Shown here in pieces: positions 40,929 to 51,000 of a DNA stretch of 64,000 bases. How positions within the stretch are numbered: position 1 is the stretch's first letter; every line of letters starts with the position of its first letter. The position numbers and the translations under genes are program-made. The stretch is from Halomonas sp. JB37 (GTDB taxonomy: Bacteria > Pseudomonadota > Gammaproteobacteria > Pseudomonadales > Halomonadaceae): the NCBI RefSeq assembly GCF_002332255.1, contig NZ_NRGW01000001.1:2728001-2792000 (forward strand). The letters run 5' to 3'. The notes under the pieces were generated by a model. That model worked only from the letters and a program-made list of their open reading frames with translations, was not told where the DNA came from and searched no databases.

Positions 40929-42341
40929 ATGGTCATGAAAGCTTCTCTTCAACTGCGCATTGGGACACAGCTGACCATGACACCTCAGCTGCAGCAGGCT
41001 ATCGCCCTGCTGCAGCTATCGACTCTGGATCTTCGTCAGGAAATTCAGCAGGCCTTAGATGCCAACCCCATGCTGGAACAGGAAGATGAGTTCGGTGAAG
41101 AGGCCGTAAGCGAGCCTAAAGAGGAGGAGTGGTCAGAGAGCATTCCCACCGAGCTTTCCGTTGATAGCGACTGGTCGGACACCTATCAAGACATTGGCGG
41201 CACTGGCAGCAGCAGCGAGGGCCCTGATTTTGAGCGCCAGGCTGCCGAACAGAGCCTTCACGGCCACCTATTGTGGCAACTCGCCATGACCGATTTTAGT
41301 GTGCGTGAACAGCTGGTTTCCGAGAGCCTCATTGATGCACTAGATGCCAACGGCTATTTGACCCAGCCGCTTAATGATATTCGTGAAGGGCTACGCGCCC
41401 AGGGCATTGATAGCCTTAGCCAGCGCGAAGTCGAAACGACATTATTAAAACTGCAGCAATTCGAGCCCACCGGTATTTTTGCCCGCGACCTGCGTGAATG
41501 TTTGATGCTGCAGCTCGCCGCCCTGCCAGATGATACGCCACTGCTGGTGCCTGCTCGTAGGCTAGTGCGTCAGTTTCTTGAAGCGCTCAGCAAAGATGAC
41601 ATGCGCTTACTCAAGCGACGCTTAGGACTCGATGACGAGCAGCTAGCCGATGTCATACAGCTAATTCGCAGCTTAGATCCACGCCCAGGCAGCGCTTATG
41701 GCGTGACCAACGACAGCTACATCACGCCCGACTTGGTGGTGCGTCATGATAATGAAGGCTGGCATTTAGAGCTCAATCAGGACGCCCTGCCTCGGTTAAG
41801 AATCCAACCTGATTACGCCAGCCTGATAAAGCGTGCGGACAAAAGTCAGGATAATCAGTTTTTGAAAGAACACCTGCAGGAAGCGCGCTGGTTAATTAAA
41901 AGCCTTTCGAGTCGTAACGACACGCTGCTGCGAGTGGGCCGTGAAATCATTACCCGTCAAATCGGCTTTCTCGAACATGGCGAAGAATCCATGAAACCGC
42001 TGATTTTGGCCGATATAGCCGCAGCCGTTGAAATGCATGAATCAACGATTTCACGGGTGACAACGCAGAAATATATTCATACGCCGCGTGGCGTGTTCGA
42101 GCTGAAATACTTTTTCTCTAGCCAAGTGAGTGGCCAGGATGGCGACAGCCACTCCAGTACCGCGATCCGCGCCCGCCTGAAAAAGCTGGTTCACGAAGAA
42201 GCGCCCAGCAAACCGCTTTCTGATAGCCGCTTAGTGACATTATTAGAAGAAGGTGGCATTCAAGTTGCAAGGCGTACGGTAGCCAAATATCGTGAAGCCA
42301 TGGGCATTCCCTCTTCCAGTGAGCGGCGCCGTTTGCGCTAG
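40929..42341 (+). CDS. rpoN: RNA polymerase sigma-54 factor RpoN
   Basis: RpoN directs RNA polymerase to -24/-12 promoters and needs bacterial enhancer-binding proteins for open-complex formation. The 470-residue product has the Gln-rich activator-interacting region I (LRIGTQLTMTPQLQQAIALLQ), an acidic region II (about residues 50-95), the core-binding domain, a helix-turn-helix (about 360-385, IAAAVEMHESTISRVTTQK) and the C-terminal RpoN box ARRTVAKYREAMGI. An ATG at 40935 two codons later is an equally possible start. It is followed by hpf, ptsN, rapZ and ptsO, the usual rpoN neighbourhood. Confidence 0.96.
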   Translation: MVMKASLQLRIGTQLTMTPQLQQAIALLQLSTLDLRQEIQQALDANPMLEQEDEFGEEAVSEPKEEEWSESIPTELSVDSDWSDTYQDIGGTGSSSEGPDFERQAAEQSLHGHLLWQLAMTDFSVREQLVSESLIDALDANGYLTQPLNDIREGLRAQGIDSLSQREVETTLLKLQQFEPTGIFARDLRECLMLQLAALPDDTPLLVPARRLVRQFLEALSKDDMRLLKRRLGLDDEQLADVIQLIRSLDPRPGSAYGVTNDSYITPDLVVRHDNEGWHLELNQDALPRLRIQPDYASLIKRADKSQDNQFLKEHLQEARWLIKSLSSRNDTLLRVGREIITRQIGFLEHGEESMKPLILADIAAAVEMHESTISRVTTQKYIHTPRGVFELKYFFSSQVSGQDGDSHSSTAIRARLKKLVHEEAPSKPLSDSRLVTLLEEGGIQVARRTVAKYREAMGIPSSSERRRLR

Positions 42342-42378
42342 GATCTGCCAGGTTGCAGCGAAACTCTCGACAAGGGCT

Positions 42379-42405
42379 TTGCAACGGGGCAAAAAGGGTT
42401 ACAAT
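42379..42405 (+). promoter_or_regulatory. Possible sigma-70 promoter of hpf
   Basis: TTGCAA and TACAAT are spaced by 15 bases (short of the optimum) about 95 bases upstream of the hpf start and before the tandem repeat. Confidence 0.4.
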
Positions 42406-42421
42406 CAAAAGGGCTACATAT

Positions 42422-42480
42422 CTAAGTACTAAGTACAGTCCCTAAGTACGGTTCCTAAGCACGGTTCCTAAGTACAGTCC
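42422..42480 (+). repeat. 13-bp tandem repeat before hpf
   Basis: Four contiguous 13-base units (42429-42441, 42442-42454, 42455-42467, 42468-42480) read CTAAGTACAGTCC, CTAAGTACGGTTC, CTAAGCACGGTTC and CTAAGTACAGTCC. A partial unit CTAAGTA precedes them at 42422-42428. Units 1 and 4 are identical, and the middle ones differ by 2-3 bases. The array ends 8 bases before the AAGGAG ribosome-binding site of hpf, so it lies in the hpf leader or in the rpoN-hpf intergenic mRNA. Confidence 0.9.
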
Positions 42481-42500
42481 GATAGATAAGGAGTACGTCA

Positions 42501-42809
42501 ATGCAAGTAAATATCACTGGTCATCACGTAGAACTGACTGACGCCTTGCGTGACTATGTTAATGAAAAGCTTGAACGTGTTGAGCGTCATTACGACAATA
42601 TAACCACTGTGCAGGTCACCCTATCGGTGGAGAAAGAACGCCAACAGGCAGCCTGCACACTGCATGCAGCAGGCGCTGACTTACATGCAGAAGCCCTAGA
42701 CAGTGATATGTATGCCGCTATCGATGCGCTAGCGGACAAAATTGATCGTCAACTCGTTAAACATAAGGAAAAAGCACAAGCTCGCGCCCAAGGCGCAGGT
42801 GTGCGTTAA
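42501..42809 (+). CDS. hpf: Ribosome hibernation promoting factor, short form
   Basis: HPF binds the 30S decoding region in stationary phase and, with RMF, forms inactive 100S ribosomes. The 102-residue product begins MQVNITGHHVELTDALRDYV and has the YDNITTVQVTLSVEKERQQA strands typical of the S30AE fold. No C-terminal dimerisation domain is present, so it is the short gammaproteobacterial form. A strong AAGGAG precedes the ATG. It lies between rpoN and ptsN, as in E. coli and Pseudomonas. Confidence 0.95.
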   Translation: MQVNITGHHVELTDALRDYVNEKLERVERHYDNITTVQVTLSVEKERQQAACTLHAAGADLHAEALDSDMYAAIDALADKIDRQLVKHKEKAQARAQGAGVR

Positions 42810-42813
42810 TTCA

Positions 42814-43284
42814 ATGACGTTGGAAACCATACTCCCCCCAGAGCGCGTTCTTTTCGACGTCCCTGGGGGCAGCAAAAAAAGGGTGCTGGAATTTTTCAGC
42901 ACCTTTATCGCCCAAAATACGCCCAGTTTAGATAGCCAAGAAGTGTTCAGTCGCTTAATCGGCCGAGAACGCTTAGGTAGCACAGGGATTGGTAACGGCG
43001 TGGCTATTCCACATGCCCGCAGCCCTCACTGCTCTACGCCTATTGCTGGTTTTTTAAAACTCTCAGAAGCGATTGATTTTGATGCTATCGACGGCGACCC
43101 CGTTGATCTAGTGTTTGTGCTGCTCGTACCGGAACAAGCGGATGACACACACCTCTCTTTGCTAGGCCAAGTAGCCACCATCATGAATGATGCGGATACT
43201 CGCCAGCGGCTACGCAAAGCAGGCAGTCAGCGCGAACTACTCGACCTCATTACAGCTAAAATTCGTGAGCATTCAGCGGATTAA
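42814..43284 (+). CDS. ptsN: Nitrogen PTS component EIIA-Ntr (PtsN)
   Basis: PtsN is the terminal phosphoacceptor of the nitrogen PTS (PtsP-PtsO-PtsN), which regulates potassium uptake, carbon/nitrogen balance and envelope stress rather than sugar transport. From the ATG at 42814 it has 156 residues, with phosphorylated His67 in GNGVAIPHARS. An in-frame start at 42742 lies inside hpf and would add residues unrelated to the family. It begins 4 bases after the hpf stop. Confidence 0.95.
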   Translation: MTLETILPPERVLFDVPGGSKKRVLEFFSTFIAQNTPSLDSQEVFSRLIGRERLGSTGIGNGVAIPHARSPHCSTPIAGFLKLSEAIDFDAIDGDPVDLVFVLLVPEQADDTHLSLLGQVATIMNDADTRQRLRKAGSQRELLDLITAKIREHSAD

Positions 43285-43346
43285 GCGACAATCAATGACC
43301 ATCAAGTCCCTATTTAAGCCGTTGGATTAACGCGAAGAGAAACTCT

Positions 43347-44279
43347 ATGCAACTGGTCATCATTAGCGGTCGTTCTGGGTCTGGCAAATCTATCGCCTTA
43401 CAGGCGTTGGAAGACCTAGGCTACTACGCGATTGATAACCTTCCCGTCATGCTGCTGGGGTCACTGGTCGACGAATTACGCGACCAGAGTGATCGTACCC
43501 ATCTGGCGGTCAGCATTGATGCACGCAACTTACCGGGGGCTCTTGAACGCCTGCCCTCGCTATTACAAGAGTTGCGCCAGCGCACCATTGATTTCCAAGT
43601 TATCTACCTAACCACTGATGCCCGAATTCTTCTAGAGCGTTACTCCGCCACACGCCGCCGACATCCGTTGACGCGCAATAGTGAAATGACCCTTGAAGAG
43701 GCTATCAATAAAGAAGAAGAGACCCTGCATGACATACGTGATCTAGCCGATCTATTGATCGACACATCGCGACTGTCAGTACACGACCTACGCCGCCGGA
43801 TTACTGACCAGGTGGCTCACCAGCAGTGCGACCAGTTGACGTTGACGTTTGAATCGTTCGGTTATAAGCGTGGGGTACCCTTGGATGCTGACCTCGTCTT
43901 CGACGTGCGCTGCCTGCCCAATCCTTACTGGGACCCAACGCTGAGACAATCGACAGGCCGTGACGCCAACATCGTTGCCTTCTTAAAAGGCTATCCCGTT
44001 GTGGATGCCATGAGTAACGATATCCAGGCATGGCTTGAGCGCTGGTTACCGGCTTATCAGAATAGCCAACGTAGCTACATGACCGTTGCTATTGGCTGCA
44101 CCGGTGGTCAACATCGCTCTGTCTATATGGTGGAGCAGCTAGCAAAAAGCTTAGCGGCTCGTGTGGGCGAAGTTCAATTGCGCCACCGAGAGCTAGGCCT
44201 GCAATATACGCTGAGCGAACAGCCCCCAACGCCGTTGACCAGTCTCTCCTCGACCAGCGATCAATTACCAACGACTTAA
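43347..44279 (+). CDS. rapZ: RNase adapter protein RapZ
   Basis: RapZ (YhbJ) is an RNA-binding adaptor that in enteric bacteria guides RNase E to the GlmZ small RNA and so controls GlmS and amino-sugar supply. The 310-residue product has a P-loop GRSGSGKS (about residues 8-15), the DARNLPGALERLPSLL and YSATRRRHPLTRN blocks, and the C-terminal AIGCTGGQHRSVYMVE RNA-binding motif. A polar Thr/Ser-rich tail follows. It lies between ptsN and ptsO, as in E. coli. Confidence 0.95.
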   Translation: MQLVIISGRSGSGKSIALQALEDLGYYAIDNLPVMLLGSLVDELRDQSDRTHLAVSIDARNLPGALERLPSLLQELRQRTIDFQVIYLTTDARILLERYSATRRRHPLTRNSEMTLEEAINKEEETLHDIRDLADLLIDTSRLSVHDLRRRITDQVAHQQCDQLTLTFESFGYKRGVPLDADLVFDVRCLPNPYWDPTLRQSTGRDANIVAFLKGYPVVDAMSNDIQAWLERWLPAYQNSQRSYMTVAIGCTGGQHRSVYMVEQLAKSLAARVGEVQLRHRELGLQYTLSEQPPTPLTSLSSTSDQLPTT

Positions 44280-44324
44280 GCACGTCTATTGATTAATGAC
44301 ACCACTCGGCGAAAAGGAACCAGG

Positions 44325-44594
44325 GTGCCAGAAAGAACACTCACACTCACCAATCAACGCGGACTACATGCCCGCGCGGCGACGAAACTAGTTAAATGCG
44401 GCCAACAGTTCACGGCTAATATACGTGTCTATAAGCAGCAGCAGGCTGCCGATGCCGCTAATATTATGTCGTTATTAATGCTCGCCGCCCCGTGCGGTAC
44501 TGAGCTAGCTATACACGCCGAGGGCGACGACGCAGAACAGGCGCTTGATGCGATTCAAGCGCTGTTCGAGGCTCGCTTTGAGGAAGATCAGTAG
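44325..44594 (+). CDS. ptsO: Nitrogen PTS phosphocarrier NPr
   Basis: NPr is an HPr-like protein that passes phosphate from PtsP (EI-Ntr) to PtsN. It carries the phosphorylated histidine (residue 15 from the chosen start) in NQRGLHARAATKLV and a Ser-containing SLLMLAAPCGTEL helix. The start is taken as the GTG at 44325, with AAGGA 7-8 bases upstream, giving 89 residues, close to E. coli NPr (90). An upstream TTG at 44289 is less likely. It is the last gene of the rpoN run and is convergent with pmbA only 13 bases away. Confidence 0.92.
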   Translation: MPERTLTLTNQRGLHARAATKLVKCGQQFTANIRVYKQQQAADAANIMSLLMLAAPCGTELAIHAEGDDAEQALDAIQALFEARFEEDQ

Positions 44595-44607
44595 CCATTT
44601 ACGCCGA

Positions 44608-45948
44608 TTAGTTACCGGCTACTGTCATCGCATCAATCAACCAGCTACCCGTGTGCACGCTGCCACGGGTATCGGCATCATCACCAATGCCCACTAGGCC
44701 CGCGAACATCCGCTCCAGATTACCAGCGATCGTAAACTCTTCGATCGGGTATTGAACCTTACCGTTCTCGACCCAAAAGCCGGCCGCCCCACGGGAGTAA
44801 TCGCCGGTAACGCCATTAACGCCCTGGCCCATCAGCTCCGTCACCCAAATACCTTTCCCCATCTCTTGCAGCAGTGCTTCGCGAGGCTTCAGCGGTGCTG
44901 TCAGGCGTACATTGCGCGCCCCACCAGCATTGCCCGTGGTCTGCATACCCATCCGCCTAGCGCTGTAGGAAGACAGCATATAGCTTTCGATACGCCCCTC
45001 ATCGATAAAGCGATTATTGCGCGTTTGCACCCCTTCGCCATCAAACGGTGAGCTCGCGGTAGCGCCCACTTCCATGGGTCGCTCTTCAAGGCTAAACCAG
45101 TCAGGAAAGAGCACAGTACCAAGCCGATCACATAAAAAAGATGACTGGCGATACAACGCTCCACCGGCGATACCGCCCAACAAATGCCCGATCAAACCAC
45201 CGGATAACGACGGATCAAACAGCACTGGAAAGGTCCCCGTGGGCGGACGCTGAGCACCCAGCCTACGCAGCGTGCGTGCGGCGGCTTCACGCCCCACGTC
45301 AGCGGGGTCACGCAGTGCTCTGGGATCACGCGCAGAGGTATAGTCGTAGTCACGCTGCATGCCGCCGTCATCTTGAGCAATCAGCATGCATGATAGTGAA
45401 TGGCTACTGCCTTTTTGAGTGCCTAAAAAACCATGGCTATTGGCATAAACGCGCACCCCTTCACCGCTGGACAGCGAGGCACCATCCGACTGAGAAATAC
45501 CTTCCACGTCACGCCCCGCCTGCTCGCAGGCAAGCGCTAATTCAATCGCTTCATCCGTGGTAAGCGCCCAAGGATAGTGCACTTTCAAATCGGGCAGCTC
45601 GCTTGCCATCAGCGCCGCATCGGCTAGCCCTGCGGCGGGATCTTCACCGGTATATCGAGCAATCGCCAACGCTTTCTCTACGGCGGCCTGAATCGACGCG
45701 CTGCTGGCATCTGTAGATGAAGCGCTACCCTTACGCTGTCCTACGTAAAGCGTCACGGCAATACCCTGGTCTCGGGATAGCTCAACCGTCTCAACTTCGC
45801 CCAGACGCACGCTCACGCCTATACCCTGATCCACGCTTGCACCCACTTCGGCGGCATCTGCGCCCATACGTTTTGCCAACGCTAGCGCCTCTTCGGCCCG
45901 CGCGGTGAGTAGCGACTGCTGCGCGGATGCATCAAATGCCTGTGCCAT
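44608..45948 (-). CDS. pmbA: Metalloprotease subunit TldE (PmbA)
   Basis: PmbA/TldE pairs with TldD in a protease that degrades unfolded peptides and processes microcin B17 and CcdA in E. coli. The 446-residue product has the family blocks SDGASLSSGEGVRVYANSHGF and FDPSLSGGLIGHLLGGIAGGALY, and lacks the HExxxH zinc site that TldD provides, as expected for TldE. AAGGAGG precedes the ATG closely. A 9-bp inverted repeat abuts that site. tldD is encoded separately, beyond darP. Confidence 0.95.
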   Translation of the reverse strand: MAQAFDASAQQSLLTARAEEALALAKRMGADAAEVGASVDQGIGVSVRLGEVETVELSRDQGIAVTLYVGQRKGSASSTDASSASIQAAVEKALAIARYTGEDPAAGLADAALMASELPDLKVHYPWALTTDEAIELALACEQAGRDVEGISQSDGASLSSGEGVRVYANSHGFLGTQKGSSHSLSCMLIAQDDGGMQRDYDYTSARDPRALRDPADVGREAAARTLRRLGAQRPPTGTFPVLFDPSLSGGLIGHLLGGIAGGALYRQSSFLCDRLGTVLFPDWFSLEERPMEVGATASSPFDGEGVQTRNNRFIDEGRIESYMLSSYSARRMGMQTTGNAGGARNVRLTAPLKPREALLQEMGKGIWVTELMGQGVNGVTGDYSRGAAGFWVENGKVQYPIEEFTIAGNLERMFAGLVGIGDDADTRGSVHTGSWLIDAMTVAGN

Positions 45949-45960
45949 ATGGCCTCCTTT

Positions 45961-45997
45961 TTCGCCGAATCTCTCTCAATAGAATGTCTTCGGCGAA
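45961..45997. repeat. 9-bp inverted repeat between pmbA and darP
   Basis: TTCGCCGAA (45961-45969) and TTCGGCGAA (45989-45997) are exact reverse complements with 19 bases between. In pmbA mRNA the repeat would form a hairpin ending within a few bases of the AAGGAGG ribosome-binding site. For darP it lies just upstream of the -10 element. It could be an operator or an mRNA structure. Confidence 0.7.
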
Positions 45998-46016
45998 TCA
46001 ATGTTGTACTCGCAGC

Positions 46017-46025
46017 TGGTATAAT
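46017..46025 (+). promoter_or_regulatory. Extended -10 promoter of darP
   Basis: TGGTATAAT is a perfect extended -10 element (TGnTATAAT), about 32 bases before the darP ATG. No strong -35 box is evident at 17 bases, consistent with an extended -10 promoter. Confidence 0.65.
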
Positions 46026-46056
46026 GCCGCAACGAATCTTGTCTGTGAGTCACATT

Positions 46057-46578
46057 ATGCGTAAGCAACGTCCCGATCCAGTTGAAGTAGAAGAACAGGA
46101 AGAACGCCCTAGCAAGTCGCAACTCAAACGCGAAATGCATGCCTTACAGGCACTTGGGGAAACATTGATCGCTATGCGACCAGCAGAACGCGCCCGTTTC
46201 CCCCTCTCTGACGATATGCTGCGCGCAATTGAAGAAACCGCACGCATTCGTTCTCATGAAGGTCGCCGACGTCATATGCAGTACGTTGGCAAATTAATTC
46301 GTAAAGAAGATCTCACTGCCATTCAAGGCGTATTCGATTCCATTGATCAGGAACAAGAGCAGCGCGATCACGCCTTTCATCGCCTCGAAAAATGGCGCGA
46401 ACGCTTAATTGACGAGGGCGATGAGGCTGTCGATCTGTTCATGACTGAACACCCCGACGCCGATCGTCAAACGCTGCGTCAGCTCATTCGCAATGCCCAG
46501 CGAGAACGCGAAGAGGGCAAGCCGCCAACGAGCTCGCGCAAGCTCTTCAAACACCTGCGCGAAACCCTGGCACTTTAA
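46057..46578 (+). CDS. darP: Ribosome biogenesis factor DarP (YjgA)
   Basis: DarP binds late 50S precursors and helps their maturation. From the ATG at 46057 (GAG-containing site upstream) the product has 173 residues. It is highly charged: an acidic N-terminus (MRKQRPDPVEVEEQEERPSK), SQLKREMHALQALGETLI, and the helical core RRRHMQYVGKLIRKED with QEQRDHAFHRLEKWRERLI, all family features. An earlier in-frame start at 45949 would include the promoter region. It is convergent with tldD, 20 bases away. Confidence 0.94.
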   Translation: MRKQRPDPVEVEEQEERPSKSQLKREMHALQALGETLIAMRPAERARFPLSDDMLRAIEETARIRSHEGRRRHMQYVGKLIRKEDLTAIQGVFDSIDQEQEQRDHAFHRLEKWRERLIDEGDEAVDLFMTEHPDADRQTLRQLIRNAQREREEGKPPTSSRKLFKHLRETLAL

Positions 46579-46598
46579 GCCCGAGCGTAAGACAGCGC

Positions 46599-48050
46599 TT
46601 ACGAATGAGTACCGCCGACCGTCAGCTCATCCAACTTGAGGGTGGGCTGACCAACACCGACCGGCACCCCTTGTCCTTCTTTACCGCACACACCAATCCC
46701 GGTATCAAGGGCCATATCGTGACCGATCATCGAAACGCGCCCCATCGCCTCAGGGCCATTGCCAATAAGCGTTGCGCCTTTGACCGGCACAGTCACTTTG
46801 CCATCTTCAATTAAGTAAGCTTCACTGGCGGAAAATACGAACTTACCCGACGTTATATCAACCTGGCCACCCGCAAAACTTACTGCGTAAATGCCACGTT
46901 TTACGCTTTTGATAATGTCACTAGGCTCATCCTGACCAGCCAGCATGACGGTATTGGTCATTCGCGGCATCGGCATGTGAGCAAATGACTCGCGCCGCGC
47001 ATTTCCTGTCGGCGCCATTCCCATCAAGCGAGCATTGAGCTTGTCCTGCATGTAACCGGTCAAAATACCGTCTTCGATAAGCGGCGTGTATTGGCCAGGC
47101 GTACCCTCATCATCGATACTCATTGAGCCACGACAATCGGTTAGCGTCGCATCATCTACAATATTGACGCCCTTCGCGGCGACCCGCTTGCCCATCTGCC
47201 CTGAAAAAGCGGAGCTTCCCTTACGGTTAAAATCCCCTTCAAGACCGTGGCCCACGGCTTCATGCAGCAAAATACCCGGCCATCCTGACGCCAAAACCAC
47301 GGGCATTTGACCCGCGGGCGCATCAACGGCCTCAAGGTTCACCAGCGCCTGACGCACAGCTTCTTTAGCATAGCGCTCCGCCACCTGCTCATCACGCAGC
47401 TTTGCCATTGAATAACGGCCACCGCCGCCCGCGCTGCCGCGCTCACGACGACCATTTTTAACGGCAATAACGCTAACGTTAAAGCGAACCAACGGGCGAA
47501 TATCCGCCGCCAGAGTGCCATCGCTGGCACGCACCAATACGACTTCATAGGTACCGGAGAGAGAGGCACTCACTTGGCTAATGCTCGGGTCCGCTGCACG
47601 CGCCACGCAATCGGCCTGCTTGAGCATGGCCACCTTATCTTCCGCGCTCAGACCTGCCAATGGATCAATCCCGACATAGCGTGACATAGCAGACACCGGG
47701 CGGACCAGTTGCCCAGGTAGGCGCTTACCGCTGCGCACAATGCCTGCCGCGGTGCGGCCAGTATCCATTAGCGCATCGGCGGTAATTTGATTTGAGTAGG
47801 CAAAGCCGGTTTTTTCACCCGCCAATGAGCGCACGCCAACCCCACCATCAATGCTGTAGCTGGCTTCTTTTACTTCGCCATCTTCTAATACCCAGCCTTC
47901 TTGCCAAGTACGCTGAAAATACAGATCAGCGTAGTCTATGCCCGCGCCCATCGCGTAGCCAAGCCCGGTTTCCAGAGCATCTAAATCCAGCCCCCCGGGT
48001 GTCAACAAAATGGCGGCAGCCGTGTCTATATCACTTTTATATACGGTCAT
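46599..48050 (-). CDS. tldD: Metalloprotease TldD
   Basis: TldD is the zinc-bearing subunit of the TldDE peptidase. From the ATG at 48050 it has 483 residues, including the zinc-site motif [20 protein letters not shown] with the HExxxH pair, the GGGGRYSMA block, and the third-ligand region near the C-terminus ([17 protein letters not shown]). The ATG overlaps the yhdP stop (ATGA), so translation is likely coupled. An in-frame ATG at 48086 lies inside yhdP. Its partner pmbA is about 0.7 kb away on the same strand. Confidence 0.95.
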   Translation of the reverse strand: MTVYKSDIDTAAAILLTPGGLDLDALETGLGYAMGAGIDYADLYFQRTWQEGWVLEDGEVKEASYSIDGGVGVRSLAGEKTGFAYSNQITADALMDTGRTAAGIVRSGKRLPGQLVRPVSAMSRYVGIDPLAGLSAEDKVAMLKQADCVARAADPSISQVSASLSGTYEVVLVRASDGTLAADIRPLVRFNVSVIAVKNGRRERGSAGGGGRYSMAKLRDEQVAERYAKEAVRQALVNLEAVDAPAGQMPVVLASGWPGILLHEAVGHGLEGDFNRKGSSAFSGQMGKRVAAKGVNIVDDATLTDCRGSMSIDDEGTPGQYTPLIEDGILTGYMQDKLNARLMGMAPTGNARRESFAHMPMPRMTNTVMLAGQDEPSDIIKSVKRGIYAVSFAGGQVDITSGKFVFSASEAYLIEDGKVTVPVKGATLIGNGPEAMGRVSMIGHDMALDTGIGVCGKEGQGVPVGVGQPTLKLDELTVGGTHS

Positions 48051-51000
48051 AGGGGGCCCTCTAAAGTAACCTGCGGCGAAGTCCAAGGGCCTCGCACGCG
48101 ATAATGAAGTGTCGTGACCCGATCTAGCGCGTCACCAAAAAGCTTGTCTGCGATGAATAGCGCACCGCCAACAATGGGCGCACCGACAGCAATTGCCGCG
48201 ATAGGTAAACTTTGTGTCACTGGCAGTGTGACGCCAAGCCGCTGATCAAGTTCACGCGTAACCAGGTCGACATTGCCGGTAAGCGTTAAGGTGGTAGCCG
48301 GGGCATCAATTTCCAATGGCCCTCGCAGCGTTAGCAGTCCACCGGTGACATCGGCAGTACCACTGACACTGTCAAACGCCGTGCCTTGGCCGGTAACGTC
48401 AGAAAAATCTAAGCGTATGCGGCGTAAAATATTATCGAAATTGAGCAGTCCGATTAAACGCGCAGGCGCAGATTCTAGGGTGGCAAAACGGCCATCACGC
48501 ATATCCGTGCTTAGGGAGCCATCGGCATTGCGCAAATCGAGCTGCCAAGGCGCTCCCGGCCAGTTCAGCGATGCTTTTACGTCGGTACTGCGGCTACGCA
48601 TCACCACAGGCTGATCAAGCCGCTCAAGCGCCGTGCCGATGTCTCCACCTTGAATAGAGATATCCGCCCAAGTGTGGCTGGTGGTTGAATCTCCTTCCCA
48701 GTGAAGCTCGCCACGAGCGGAAAGCTGCCCCATGGTGAGACCGACTGGGGTCAGCGAAAACCGCTGCCCGTCGGTTTGCCAATACGCGGTCAACGGACCA
48801 AAGCGACGCGTGCCCATGGCAATCTCTGCTAAGCGTAAACGGCCATTCGGCACATCGGCCAGCCACTCGGGAATCACCGTCGGCGGCTTGCGCTGGGTCT
48901 CAACCGCCTGCCACCAGGAATCGGGTGCTGGCGTCTCGCTGTCATGCTCGACATTAGCGAGTTTCAACAAACGGTCTAGCGCAATGCCATCAATCGCAAT
49001 ATCCAGCGGCTGCGGCGAATCACCATTGTACAGCAAATGCCCGGTGACTAGATTACCGCCCACATCAAGATCGACCTGGCCGCCGCTGACACTACCTGAC
49101 GCGTTGACATTGCCTAAACATTCCGCCTGATAAACCACACAGGACGTTGTTAGCGAGACATTCAGCGGCATTTGGCTATCTGCGCCACTCGGTTGAGATG
49201 CGCTTAGCGCCATCATTGGCTTAATAGCCTGCTGCCACGCCAGTGGATCAATACGCGGCACATTCGCAACGAGATTTATCCCAGGCTGAGCTGGCCAAGC
49301 AGGCACTTGCTCTGCGGCACTGCCCAGATGCATCGTGCCGGCCAGCGCTTGATGACCGAACAGCCCTCGCGCAGAGAAAATATCAGCTAAGCGGCTTTCA
49401 ATGCGTCCGGAATCGATATCCGCGGTCAACACCCATGGCCAGGGCTGCTGTGACGTTTTTGCAAAGGGTTCAGGTAGGTGGCTAGTAACGCCGACTAAAC
49501 GACTTTCCACTCTCACGGTCGGTGTGGGCAACAGGCCAACGTGGCCCTGCCACTGTAGCTGTCCCTCTAGCGGCAAGCGCCCCTGGCTATCGTCTAACCC
49601 AGCCAAACCGAAAAGTGCCGCCGTCGCAACGCTACCTTGCAGTTGAATCCCGTCGCCCAGCGTATCAATATCGGCGTTTATTTCACCGCCCAAGACTTGG
49701 CCACTCGCCGTGCCAACCAGCCCTCCGTTTTCGCCATTTTGTAACCAGCGTAGATCCCCTTCGGCCGACCGGAGGCGCACCCCCAGCGGTAGATAAGCAA
49801 TCTCAGAGAAGCGTGGCTGCGCATTGATTTCTAGCTGAAGTGTCTCGGGCGTTTTCAGCGGCAGCGAAAGCGCAATATCGCCATCAACGTCACCGGTTAT
49901 CCGCAAATCACTCAGCTGCGAAAGATCAATATCAGGCATGGCCTGAAGAAACGACATAAGCGCCGAGCCTTCCGACTGTAATTCCCCGGAGAGCTTAAGC
50001 GTCTCATCTTCCATTACCAGCTCGCCCTTGGAAGCTGCCACGCCATGGCTCTGGGCACGCTCTATCTCCGCTTTTAGCACTTTATCCTGCCACTTGAGGC
50101 GGCCCTCAATATCGTCAAGGCGCGGCCAGCCGGGCGCAATGGGCAAATGTCCTTGGGTAACGGCCAGCGCTAGCGTCGCGGTAAAGTCATCAGCGCCGAC
50201 GGTTTCACCAATCGGCAAACTCAGCTGTAATGATCCTTCGGTCACGTAGCCGCCAATATCATCAAGCAGCCAGTCCTGAAGCTCATTATCCATAACACTT
50301 AGCGGCAGCCATTGAGCCAACGGGCGTTCAAGGGCATCCACATCGCTAAAATCAAGGTCTAAACCAAAATGACCGCGCTGATTACCGCTGACCAATCCGA
50401 AGCCACCCGACACCTGAGCCCCATCCCACTCAACGTTTAGCTGCTTGCCGCTAACCATCGTGTTAGGGCCGTCGTATACCCACTCAACCTCTCCTTCGGC
50501 GCTTTGCAACTGCATGGGAGCGGCAAAAAACTCGGGGAAATAAAGGGTGCTGTCGCCGTCACTACTAAACTGCACACGACCGCGAAAGTCACGCGCTTGA
50601 ACCCAGGCATCAAGCGGGCCGCCGCCGGGCACCTGCTCCCAAGGCGATACTTCGACATCGCTAAGGGCGGCGTCTACTCCCCAACGACCATCCTGCTGCC
50701 CCACCTGCAGCCCCTGCACCTGACCGCGCGGCGAAAGCGTTTGCAAAACGCGCGTCAACGATTCGGGCAGCAAGACATAGTCACGCCAAGCAGTAAGCGA
50801 TGCGAGTTCAAAGGCACTGGTGCGCACTTCCCAGCGACCCGGCTGATGCGTGGCATGCCAATGTCTCGGCAAGGCGGGTCCAACGCTAGCACCAGGCGGC
50901 TGCGCCCACTCGACCCTGTCCGCATCGCCACTTAGCCATGCCTCACCGCCATCACCGTCGCGCTGCCACAAACCGCTGGTTTTAATATCCCTTAACACCG

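Noticed and set aside
42422-42480. CRISPR-like array
   Set aside because: The repeats are only 13 bases, contiguous without spacers, and no cas genes are nearby. It is a plain tandem repeat.
50504-50935. A 143-codon open frame antisense to yhdP
   Set aside because: It is low in recognisable motifs and lies wholly inside the long, well-supported yhdP gene.
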